Assembly: GCF_004770905.1 (NCBI RefSeq)
Contig: NZ_RQHT01000014.1
Coordinates: 1,855,001-1,919,000, forward strand
Source: Leptospira bandrabouensis
GTDB lineage: Bacteria; Spirochaetota; Leptospiria; Leptospirales; Leptospiraceae
DNA: 64,000 bases
Direction of reading: 5' to 3'
Within the stretch, counting starts at the first letter, position 1. Each line of letters starts with the position of its first letter. Positions 57,222 through 64,000 of the stretch are shown piece by piece. The position numbers and the translations under genes are program-made. Below the pieces are notes generated by a model, which was not told where the DNA came from, did not search any database, and saw only the letters and a program-made list of their open reading frames with translations.

Positions 57222-57995
57222 ATGAAAGTATGGAAAGCAAGTTTAAGTCCGAAAGAAAAGTCATTCATCCAAGCTGTTTATGTTTTTGAATCAGATAAAG
57301 AAGAAAGGCAGTTGCTCCCTTTTTATGCAGATGGATTTCCTGGAATTGTATTTTTCCATTCTGAAAAACCGGTAACGGTTTATGTTGGATCAGAATCCAA
57401 AATTATGGATCCAGTCTTTGTGTATGGACAAACCATAGAACCAATTCAAATCGAAATATACGGCCCTTTTTTCTTTGTGATGGTCCAACTTTTCCCTGCT
57501 TTAGTGGAAGAATCATTTGGAATACCTGCCATTGAGCTAACAAATTCATGTTGGACCATTCCTGCTTTGGATTGGAGCAAGGAACCCGGTTTTAGAATTG
57601 CGATCAATGAGTTCTCTTCTTCACTTGCTTCTTCTGTATTAATAAAATTTGTTCTAGAAAGAGGGGAGAAGTTTCGTCCTGATCCTATTTTACAGGTTTG
57701 TATCGAAGAAATTTTAAAGGAAAATGGGAATTGCGAAATTAAAAAGTTATCTAATAAACATGGATTGTCTGAACGAACCCTCCAGAGAAGGTTTCAAAAT
57801 TATGTAGGTCTCACGCCTAAACAATTTTCTACCATCATTCGATTCCAGTCCAGTTTACGTGAGTTAGATGGAGGAAATAAACCTAAGTTAACCGATGTTG
57901 CCTATATGAGTGGGTATTCGGACCAGTCACATTTTATCCGCCAATTCAAATCATTTACTAAAGAAAAACCATTCCGATTTCGAGAAAAAATTTAA
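57222..57995 (+). CDS. AraC-family transcriptional regulator
   Basis: A 257-residue regulator. The N-terminal ~150 residues form a cupin-like sensor of the DUF6597 type (QLLPFYADGFPGIVFFHSEK, PVFVYGQTIEPIQIEIYGPFFFVMVQLFPALVEESFGIPAIELTN). The C-terminal double helix-turn-helix has CEIKKLSNKHGLSERTLQRRFQNYVGLTPKQFSTIIRFQSSL and LTDVAYMSGYSDQSHFIRQFKSFTKEKPFRFR. ATG 57222 is taken. The NmrA-like gene follows after 54 bases and may be under its control. Confidence 0.88.
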   Translation: MKVWKASLSPKEKSFIQAVYVFESDKEERQLLPFYADGFPGIVFFHSEKPVTVYVGSESKIMDPVFVYGQTIEPIQIEIYGPFFFVMVQLFPALVEESFGIPAIELTNSCWTIPALDWSKEPGFRIAINEFSSSLASSVLIKFVLERGEKFRPDPILQVCIEEILKENGNCEIKKLSNKHGLSERTLQRRFQNYVGLTPKQFSTIIRFQSSLRELDGGNKPKLTDVAYMSGYSDQSHFIRQFKSFTKEKPFRFREKI

Positions 57996-58049
57996 CCTTT
58001 GTCGGGTTTGTTCAATTTTTATTTTTTGGTTTCCTGTATCTTTAAATCT

Positions 58050-58886
58050 ATGAAACCAATAACACTTATCATTGGATCCAGCGGAAAAACTGGATCCCGA
58101 ATTCTATCAAAACTCAAACAAGAAGGTTACCCCGTTAGGTTGGGGTCAAGAAATGCAGAGCCACCTTTTGATTGGGAAAAACCAGAAAGTTGGAATGATG
58201 TCCTACAAGGAATAAACCAAGTTTACATTAGTTTCCAACCAGATTTAGCAGTGCCTTCTTCACTAGAAGCCATAAAAACTTTGGTCCAGGTTTGTCAAAA
58301 AAATCAAGTAAAACGTCTTGTATTGTTATCTGGAAGAGGGGAACCAGAAGCAAGGGCATGCGAACAAATTGTACAAAACTCCGGATTAGAATGGACCATC
58401 CTTAGGTCGAGTTGGTTCTTACAAAATTTTAGTGAAGGTATGTTTCTAGAATCCATATTAGCAGGAAGGGTATTATTTCCAAAAGTCGAAACCAGAGAGC
58501 CATTTGTGGATTTGGATGATCTTTGTGATCTAGCCTTTGCCTCTCTTGTCACTGAAAATCATAAAAACAAACTGTATGAACTGACAGGCCCCGAACTTGT
58601 TAGTTTTAGAGATGTATTTGAAACGATAGCGGAAGTTACAAACCAAACCATTCCATTCGAAGAACTTCCCTTAGACGATTATTTGTCGACATTAAAAGAA
58701 TTTGGGCTTCCAGAAGATGTTTTATGGTTAATCGATTATTTATTTCGTACAGTCCTTGATGGAAGAAATGAATCAGTAGTAAACGATTTAGAATTGGCAT
58801 TAGGCCGAAAGCCAAAAGACTTTCGAACCTATGCCAAAGAAACAGCCAAAACTGGCATTTGGAAAATACAAGAGAGAGTTGGCTAA
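58050..58886 (+). CDS. NmrA-like NAD(P)-binding oxidoreductase
   Basis: A 278-residue atypical short-chain dehydrogenase. Rossmann start ITLIIGSSGKTGSRILSKLKQEGYPVRLGSR (G-x-S-G-x-T-G motif), INQVYISFQPDLAVP, VKRLVLLSGRGEPEARACEQIVQNSGLEWTILRSSWFLQNF and FVDLDDLCDLAFASLV. Proteins of this group act as redox sensors or reductases of small molecules. They lack the Tyr-x3-Lys catalytic pair of classical SDRs, as here. ATG 58050 gives the canonical start. The frame extends to 57999 without support. Confidence 0.85.
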   Translation: MKPITLIIGSSGKTGSRILSKLKQEGYPVRLGSRNAEPPFDWEKPESWNDVLQGINQVYISFQPDLAVPSSLEAIKTLVQVCQKNQVKRLVLLSGRGEPEARACEQIVQNSGLEWTILRSSWFLQNFSEGMFLESILAGRVLFPKVETREPFVDLDDLCDLAFASLVTENHKNKLYELTGPELVSFRDVFETIAEVTNQTIPFEELPLDDYLSTLKEFGLPEDVLWLIDYLFRTVLDGRNESVVNDLELALGRKPKDFRTYAKETAKTGIWKIQERVG

Positions 58887-58888
58887 CT

Positions 58889-61003
58889 CTAATTTGATGA
58901 TTCGGCGGGGTATCCGCCGTATGTCATTTTACCTGTCAAATAAACCGGACTTTTTTGTTCTAAAAGAATCCGAGTGTTGAGTTTGGATTGGAGATCCGCA
59001 AGTGTTTGTAAGGAGTAAGAGCCACTTGCATTATCCACTACCAAAACATAATGGTAGGAAGAATTTGGATTTTCATCCAAGTCCAAATCATCCCAAATAT
59101 GCAAAATAGTTCCTGAACCAATTTCACGGTCCCGGTCGGGAGTGGCCACTGCCTCATTCAATCCTTGGTTAGGAGTGGAAGGGATTCCTTGGGAATAAAT
59201 TCTTTTTTCAGTAATCAAAACGGTCTTTGTTAAATCAAAATGATTTGGCAGATAAATTTCTGTTGGTGCATCCGAATGCCTTCCCTTCCAAACTACCAAC
59301 TGAAATCTTTTTCCAACAAAGTATTTTGGCTCTGATTCCCCTGGTTTGATTGCCGCCCAAGAAAATACATTATTCCAAGTATCAAACCCAACTGTATTAT
59401 AATAACTACTGATGATCCGGCCTTGGGACTTACGTAAATACCCTCGTTCAATTGTGTAATTGTTTATATTAAAACTGGTTCCATAATTTCCTACAACAGA
59501 AAAGTCTTCTTCGTTCCATGCATCTTTTGTAGTAATCAGTTTGTTTGGATTTCCATTCATATACTCTGCATGGTTGTTGTAATAATAATCCCAATGCCAC
59601 TGGGTTCCTGATACTATGGGATTGTAAAAATCGGCAAATCTAGATTTGGATGTTTGGTTTCCATCGGAAATTTCCATTGCTTGGTAAACAGCGCTGATCA
59701 TCCGAGGAGTGTCCTTTGCACCTGTGCCTTTCAGCCACATACCAAACTCACTTAGAAAAACAGGAATTTTTAAAAACCTGGATTCTTTTCTAATTTCATC
59801 TAAATATTTGAAATAGGTTGCATTATCAATTCCAGTGAGATCTGTTCCCATACGGGCGGCATCATAAAAGTGTGAATTGAAAACATATCCAGGGCCAGGT
59901 GGAGAAAGTAAATGTCCGCCTCCCGTTGCGGGTGCAATCGCCGAACCAATGTTTGTATTCCAAAATACTAATGGCTCCGCAAACACCCATTTGGTTTCCC
60001 AACCGTTTTGATTTAAGACGGTTCTAATTTTTTGGTAAAATGGCCATAGTTTTTGATTGTCCCACTGTGCCGGGGTTAATCCTTCCATCCCCCCATCCAC
60101 TGGTTCATTCAATGGATCGAGACCGAGAATATATGAAAATTCTTCTGCGCTTAGTTTCTCTTTGAGGTAAGCTGATGTTTTTTCGATTTGCCATAGAAAC
60201 TCTGTCTGCATATTTCTCGTTCCAGAATTTGTCGATAGAGGGGCATTGTTCCAAAAATTACGAAAGGCACGGCGCACTGCTTCATTTGTTAAATTGTTTT
60301 GGCTCCAACTCGCACAAATGAATCCACAGTATTCAGTGGGATAATTTCCTCCTTTGGTGATCCATGCCGGTGCTCCGTTTCCCGTAAACCATGAGTTTTT
60401 ATTAAATAGATGGCGTGAAAACAAATCCTGGTGGTAATCCAGTAGAATGTACATTCGTTTGGCAGTTGCTTTTTTGATTTGGTTGATGACAGCATCAAGG
60501 TAATTGTAATCGATCGTGTCGACAGCAGGATGAACCCCTTCCCATGCAATCGTATAACGAATGATATTTGAACCTGTTGTTTTTCCAAGCCTCGAAAAGG
60601 CAATCTCTGCATCGGTTTCATTGGCAAAAGGTTTGAATCCGTGTTGTGCAAGTTTCATATTTCCTGAAATATTAAATCCTCGGAAACTGACTTCGCGTCC
60701 GAGACCATCCACAAAAATTTGGTCCGTAAATTGGTTGTTTGTTTTATCCGAAATCAAAATCTCTCTTTCCTGGGAAGTAAGGCTATAATCGAAATTATGT
60801 ATGGAATTTGTGGTTTGAACAGATTTAGAAAGTCCCAAGGAATCAATTCCGTTAGATTCTGATTGTCCACTCCCACCTGACAAAAGTAAGGAGAGAAATA
60901 CCTGCTCCGTATTTTTTGCCTGAGTACAGGACAGTGTGATTAGTAAACAAAGTGAGGTAAAGATAGACCTCAAGGTTTGTTGCAGTTTCCAGTTAAATTT
61001 CAT
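58889..61003 (-). CDS. GH5 endoglycoceramidase-like lipoprotein
   Basis: A 704-residue exported glycosidase (lipobox LLITLSCTQ). The catalytic (beta/alpha)8 domain spans about residues 90-480: VDGLGREVSFRGFNISGN, MYILLDYHQDLFSR (the HQDLFSR form is typical of endoglycoceramidases), acid/base Glu300 in LDPLNEPVDGG and nucleophile Glu419 in FLSEFGMW. A beta-sandwich C-terminal domain follows (about 500-690). Endoglycoceramidases release the intact glycan from glycosphingolipids, leaving ceramide. ATG 61003 starts the lipoprotein signal. The longer frame to 61066 would run through the operator palindrome. It is divergent from a ceramidase-like gene that could use its product. Confidence 0.82.
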   Translation of the reverse strand: MKFNWKLQQTLRSIFTSLCLLITLSCTQAKNTEQVFLSLLLSGGSGQSESNGIDSLGLSKSVQTTNSIHNFDYSLTSQEREILISDKTNNQFTDQIFVDGLGREVSFRGFNISGNMKLAQHGFKPFANETDAEIAFSRLGKTTGSNIIRYTIAWEGVHPAVDTIDYNYLDAVINQIKKATAKRMYILLDYHQDLFSRHLFNKNSWFTGNGAPAWITKGGNYPTEYCGFICASWSQNNLTNEAVRRAFRNFWNNAPLSTNSGTRNMQTEFLWQIEKTSAYLKEKLSAEEFSYILGLDPLNEPVDGGMEGLTPAQWDNQKLWPFYQKIRTVLNQNGWETKWVFAEPLVFWNTNIGSAIAPATGGGHLLSPPGPGYVFNSHFYDAARMGTDLTGIDNATYFKYLDEIRKESRFLKIPVFLSEFGMWLKGTGAKDTPRMISAVYQAMEISDGNQTSKSRFADFYNPIVSGTQWHWDYYYNNHAEYMNGNPNKLITTKDAWNEEDFSVVGNYGTSFNINNYTIERGYLRKSQGRIISSYYNTVGFDTWNNVFSWAAIKPGESEPKYFVGKRFQLVVWKGRHSDAPTEIYLPNHFDLTKTVLITEKRIYSQGIPSTPNQGLNEAVATPDRDREIGSGTILHIWDDLDLDENPNSSYHYVLVVDNASGSYSLQTLADLQSKLNTRILLEQKSPVYLTGKMTYGGYPAESSN

Positions 61004-61057
61004 AGTTCCTCGATTCGCATTCCTTTTCGAATGGACTTTGGCCAGTTGGGTCACGGT

Positions 61058-61075
61058 AATCGACATTTGTCGATT
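61058..61075. promoter_or_regulatory. 18-bp palindromic operator, copy 1 (GH5 side)
   Basis: Perfect inverted repeat AATCGACA-TT-TGTCGATT. It lies 55 bases before the GH5 lipoprotein start. The same arms occur at 61271-61288. Symmetry and length suit a TetR-type dimer. Confidence 0.75.
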
Positions 61076-61270
61076 AAAAAAATGACACTAAATTTCCATA
61101 AATATGGAATTGAGTTTCTATAGGATCGAAATATTTGAGGAAAAGGCAGGTTCACATGTCAGGAGGGGAGTTCATTACCAAGAATGAACCAACGAATTGC
61201 GCATATTTGTCGTTTAAATGGGTAGATACACCCTTCCTTTGTAGTGAATTCCTGAACACTGGTCTATAAA

Positions 61271-61288
61271 AATCGACATATGTCGATT
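61271..61288. promoter_or_regulatory. 18-bp palindromic operator, copy 2 (ceramidase side)
   Basis: Perfect inverted repeat AATCGACA-TA-TGTCGATT, identical arms to the copy at 61058-61075. It lies 131 bases before the ceramidase-like start. The intervening region 61076-61270 and the 130-base leader hold no gene. Both promoters of the divergent pair are presumably here. Confidence 0.75.
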
Positions 61289-61418
61289 AAATTTCTTGCC
61301 ATATTTTTAACACTGTTTAGACTTATAAACCGAATTTAGTTTTAGACCTATCTTGGCCAGGGGATGAAACCTAAGCGAAAAACCGTTTAATATAGAAATT
61401 TAAATTCGGAGAAAGTAT

Positions 61419-63572
61419 ATGAATTCCAAAAGAGAATCCCGAGTGCGCTTGGGTTTTACCATTGTTTGTAGTTTTCTGGTATTACATTGTTCAGACCAGA
61501 AACCTTCCCCATCGCCCCTTCTTGGACTCGTGAGTACTGGCACAACCGACAGTTCTCAATCGGATTTAGTGAGTTCTACTGGAGTGAGTCGTGCCGTAGC
61601 ACCTTCGCTTGGTTCGTCGCCCTATTTAGTTGGAGCTGGAATCTATGACATCACAGGACCCGCAGCAGAAGTAGGCATGATGGGATTTGCGGAAAGCGCA
61701 CAAAAGACAGAAGGGATTTATATGCGTCTTTGGTCAAGGGCCTATATTATTGGTGATGCATCTAAACGAGTCGTATTTGTCAGCGCTGACTTAGGAATGA
61801 TATTTCAGTCTATTAAACAAGCAGTGAGTAAAAAAATTGCTTTGGATTCTGAACTTTCGCCTTATTACAACGAAGCCAATGTTTTGTTATCTGCCACTCA
61901 TACCCATAGTGGTCCTGGTGGGTACTCCCATTATTTTTTATATAATGCAACCACAGCAGGTTTTATCAAAGAAAACTATGATGTGATTGTAGATGGAATT
62001 TATCGTTCGATCAAATTGGCACACCAAAACTTGGTTCCTGGAAATGTGTATATCAACCAAGGAAATCTAACAGATGCAAGTATGAACCGCTCACCTGTTG
62101 CTTATGATAAAAACCCGGTGAGTGAAAGAAACTATTATGCTTCTAACGTAGATCAAACAATGACATTACTTAAGTTAGTTGCTGCTGATGGTAGAGAACT
62201 TGGAATGGTAAACTGGTTTGCCGTACATCCTACTAATGTGGGACCAACTAATAAATTGATTGGTGGTGATAATAAGGGGCTTGCATCTTATTTATTTGAG
62301 AAATCAAAAGGAGCAAATTACTCGGCAAACCAAACCTTTGTGGCAGCTTTTGCCCAATCGAATGCTGGTGATGTGACACCAAACCTGTGGGGACCTGCTG
62401 ATGGTGTGAATGATTATGCACGGCAAAATATCATTGCAGAAAAACAATTTAATAAAGCTCAATCTCTTTATTCCTCGGCTAATACTCCAGTGACTGGCCC
62501 TGTGGACTTTCGTCATACCTATGTTAACTTCTCTAATTTGTATATCAGTAGTATAGGAACTACTACTTGTCCTGCGGGAATGGGCGCCTCTTTTTCTGCA
62601 GGTAGTGTGGAAGACAACGCTGTGTCTGTTGATTTTTTTGATGAAGGAACCACAGTGGATTCCCTCGATTGGAATACAAATACTGCCGATGCATTTAAAG
62701 CCAGTTTCCTTGGCGGATTTCTCGGTGTTTTATGGCCAACTTCTGTCAGCGAAGCCTATAAACTTTGCCATGCAGAAAAACCAGTATTGATTCCTACAGG
62801 TGTTGCCAGTTTCGATGGAAATCCGTGGACTCCACCTGTGATTCCTATGCAGATCATTAAAATTGGAAACTTAGCGATCCTTGCCATTCCTGCGGAAGTA
62901 TCCACAATGGCAGGCCGAAGGCTTCGTTCTCTTGTAAAAAATGTTTTGGAAAACGAATACACAGTCATTGCTGGGCTTTCCAATTCTTATACTTCGTATC
63001 TCACAACAAGAGAAGAGTATTCTTCGCAACAGTATGAAGGAGCATCCACACAATTTGGACCGAATACTTTGCTTGGATACGAACAAGAATTTGGTAAACT
63101 AGCAAGTGCAATGCGAAATGGTGCAAGTTCACCTGCGGGTCCCACTCCACCAGACCTAACAAATTACCAAGCCACTTTCCAAACGGGAGTTGTATTTGAT
63201 GATGTCCCACTCTTTAAGAGTTTTGGAAATGTTGTGACACAACCGGCAGCCTCCTATAGCAGTGGGGCCACTGTGAATGCAGTATTTTGGGGGGCTCATC
63301 CTAAAAACAATATGCTCATCGGTAGCAGTTTTGTGGATGTGGAAAAACAAAATGGATCTTCTTGGACGGTGGTAGCAAGGGATTACGATCCATCTACAAC
63401 TTACAAGTGGCAAAGGGATGGAATTGCTTATTCCAAAATCAATGTTTCTTGGAAAACATCTTCCTTCCCATCCGGAACTTACCGAATCCGCCATAGAGGC
63501 CATTGGAAATCAGGATGGACAGGTGCCATCTCTTCCTACCAAGGAGTCACAAATCAATTCACCGTGCAGTAA
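61419..63572 (+). CDS. Neutral/alkaline ceramidase-like lipoprotein
   Basis: A 717-residue exported protein (signal IVCSFLVLHCSDQ). The ceramidase N-terminal domain is clear: YLVGAGIYDITGPAAEVGMMGFAES, VVFVSADLGM, and zinc ligands by family alignment His161 (ATHTHSGPGG), His270 (WFAVHPTNVG), Glu493 (IPAEVSTMAGRRLR) and a Tyr near 524-527 (SNSYTSYLTTREEY). A C-terminal immunoglobulin-like domain (about 590-717; GTYRIRHRGHWKSG) completes the fold. The catalytic hexapeptide GDVSPN reads GDVTPN here (Thr320), an unusual change. Ceramidases split ceramide into sphingosine and fatty acid. ATG 61419 has CGGAGAAAG upstream. Confidence 0.85.
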   Translation: MNSKRESRVRLGFTIVCSFLVLHCSDQKPSPSPLLGLVSTGTTDSSQSDLVSSTGVSRAVAPSLGSSPYLVGAGIYDITGPAAEVGMMGFAESAQKTEGIYMRLWSRAYIIGDASKRVVFVSADLGMIFQSIKQAVSKKIALDSELSPYYNEANVLLSATHTHSGPGGYSHYFLYNATTAGFIKENYDVIVDGIYRSIKLAHQNLVPGNVYINQGNLTDASMNRSPVAYDKNPVSERNYYASNVDQTMTLLKLVAADGRELGMVNWFAVHPTNVGPTNKLIGGDNKGLASYLFEKSKGANYSANQTFVAAFAQSNAGDVTPNLWGPADGVNDYARQNIIAEKQFNKAQSLYSSANTPVTGPVDFRHTYVNFSNLYISSIGTTTCPAGMGASFSAGSVEDNAVSVDFFDEGTTVDSLDWNTNTADAFKASFLGGFLGVLWPTSVSEAYKLCHAEKPVLIPTGVASFDGNPWTPPVIPMQIIKIGNLAILAIPAEVSTMAGRRLRSLVKNVLENEYTVIAGLSNSYTSYLTTREEYSSQQYEGASTQFGPNTLLGYEQEFGKLASAMRNGASSPAGPTPPDLTNYQATFQTGVVFDDVPLFKSFGNVVTQPAASYSSGATVNAVFWGAHPKNNMLIGSSFVDVEKQNGSSWTVVARDYDPSTTYKWQRDGIAYSKINVSWKTSSFPSGTYRIRHRGHWKSGWTGAISSYQGVTNQFTVQ

Positions 63573-63589
63573 AATCTGAACTATCACTC

Positions 63590-63620
63590 ACCTGGCCTTA
63601 AAAAAGGTCAGGTATTTTCT
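63590..63620 (+). terminator. Rho-independent terminator after the ceramidase gene
   Basis: ACCTGGCCTT (63590-63599) pairs with AAGGTCAGGT (63604-63613), with one G-U pair and a 4-base loop, followed by ATTTTCTTT. Confidence 0.8.
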
Positions 63621-63665
63621 TTGCAACGGGATTGACTAGGGATGATTTTCTAGAAGGCTCGTAGT

Positions 63666-64000
63666 ATGGATAAATTGGTAGACGCATCCTTATCCCCTGA
63701 CCTTGCTTCCCGGCCTTTTAAATTCACTAGCAAACAAGGTAGAAATAGACGTACGCGACTTTTGACCATAGCTTTGGAATTTCTTCGGGAGAAATCTCCA
63801 GAAGAGATTAGTTTTGCTGATATCTGTAAAGAAGCCAATATTCCCAGGCCTTCGGCTTACCATTTTTTCCCAAACGTAGAAGCGATCTTTCATGGAATCA
63901 GATTGTTACATTCAGAAAGTTTGATTGAAAAATCACTTTTGTTAAAGCGGGAAACGTTTGTTAGTTGGGAAAAGTATATTGAACGTTCTATCGATGTAGC
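63666..64000 (+). CDS. TetR/AcrR-family regulator, truncated by the window edge
   Basis: The first 111 residues of an open frame that continues past the window, so it is too long for the edge to show its end. ATG 63666 has GAAGG about 8 bases upstream. After a 27-residue lead (MDKLVDASLSPDLASRPFK) comes a TetR helix-turn-helix: GRNRRTRLLTIALEFLREKSPEEISFADICKEANIPRPSAYHFFPNVEAIFHGIRLL. It follows the ceramidase gene after a terminator, in the same direction. It is the best candidate to bind the two AATCGACA palindromes, by proximity only. Confidence 0.82.
   Translation, partial: MDKLVDASLSPDLASRPFKFTSKQGRNRRTRLLTIALEFLREKSPEEISFADICKEANIPRPSAYHFFPNVEAIFHGIRLLHSESLIEKSLLLKRETFVSWEKYIERSIDV

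Noticed and set aside
61003..61066. Longer N-terminus for the GH5 lipoprotein starting at 61066
   Set aside because: It would begin inside the perfect operator palindrome. The lipoprotein signal begins at 61003.

Overview
The window looks like chromosomal DNA of a Leptospira species. The base composition is AT-rich. There are many lipoproteins with spirochaete-type lipoboxes (FLFSC, FVSCA, LIFQC, SVSCS). Families that are typical or abundant in Leptospira are present: DUF1554 lipoproteins, WG (KWG) repeats, 7TM-DISM sensor kinases, GAF-cyclases and a small RRM protein. The set of catabolic and environmental genes (eutBC, prpE, a sphingolipid-degrading pair) suggests a free-living or saprophytic-clade species, but that is inference. 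No rRNA, tRNA, CRISPR array or complete insertion sequence was seen.

Layout. 1-1.5 kb: a decayed ORF running in from the left edge, a tyrosine recombinase and a strong cruciform. 1.6-6.6 kb: a membrane protein, then a tight run of di-heme peroxidase, beta-helix/cytochrome c fusion and an ankyrin-repeat membrane protein. 6.9-13.1 kb: adenylate cyclase, NarL-type response regulator and 7TM-DISM kinase with overlapping ends. 13.1-18 kb: an ArsR-rhodanese regulator divergent from DUF2938 and MFS genes across a 38-bp palindrome, then a membrane AraC regulator divergent from two small envelope genes. 18-25.5 kb: a DUF1554 remnant, an RRM protein, a giant NHL/LamG lipoprotein, a hybrid-type sensor kinase and a WG-repeat protein. 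25.8-29.2 kb: prpE and a short recQ.

29.2-39.5 kb is a signalling and lipoprotein island. It holds a histidine-kinase pseudogene, two paralogous response regulators with AraC outputs, a LytS-type DISM kinase, several lipoprotein genes (one frameshifted), a TetR/DUF4442 pair and three copies of a 26-bp element placed upstream of lipoprotein genes. 39.5-42.2 kb: exported catalase-peroxidase and a HiPIP behind PerR/Fur-like boxes. 43-45.8 kb: eutBC, then a cobalamin riboswitch whose only target is a small Cys-rich CWC-like protein. 46-57 kb: a membrane LuxR regulator, two paralog-type lipoproteins, a GST/ArsR/SRPBCC operon, a chemoreceptor, an exported fold-III PLP enzyme, an esterase and a luciferase-like monooxygenase. 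57-64 kb: AraC and NmrA-like genes, then a GH5 endoglycoceramidase-like lipoprotein divergent from a neutral-ceramidase-like lipoprotein. Two identical-arm 18-bp palindromes lie between them, and a TetR regulator runs off the right edge.

How they may work together. The last three genes read as a regulated glycosphingolipid-degradation locus: the GH5 enzyme would release ceramide, the ceramidase-like enzyme would hydrolyse it, and the TetR protein is the natural candidate for the palindromes. EutBC needs adenosylcobalamin, and the adjacent riboswitch links that area to B12 status. The peroxidase/ankyrin run and the katG/HiPIP pair are two separate peroxide-handling units.
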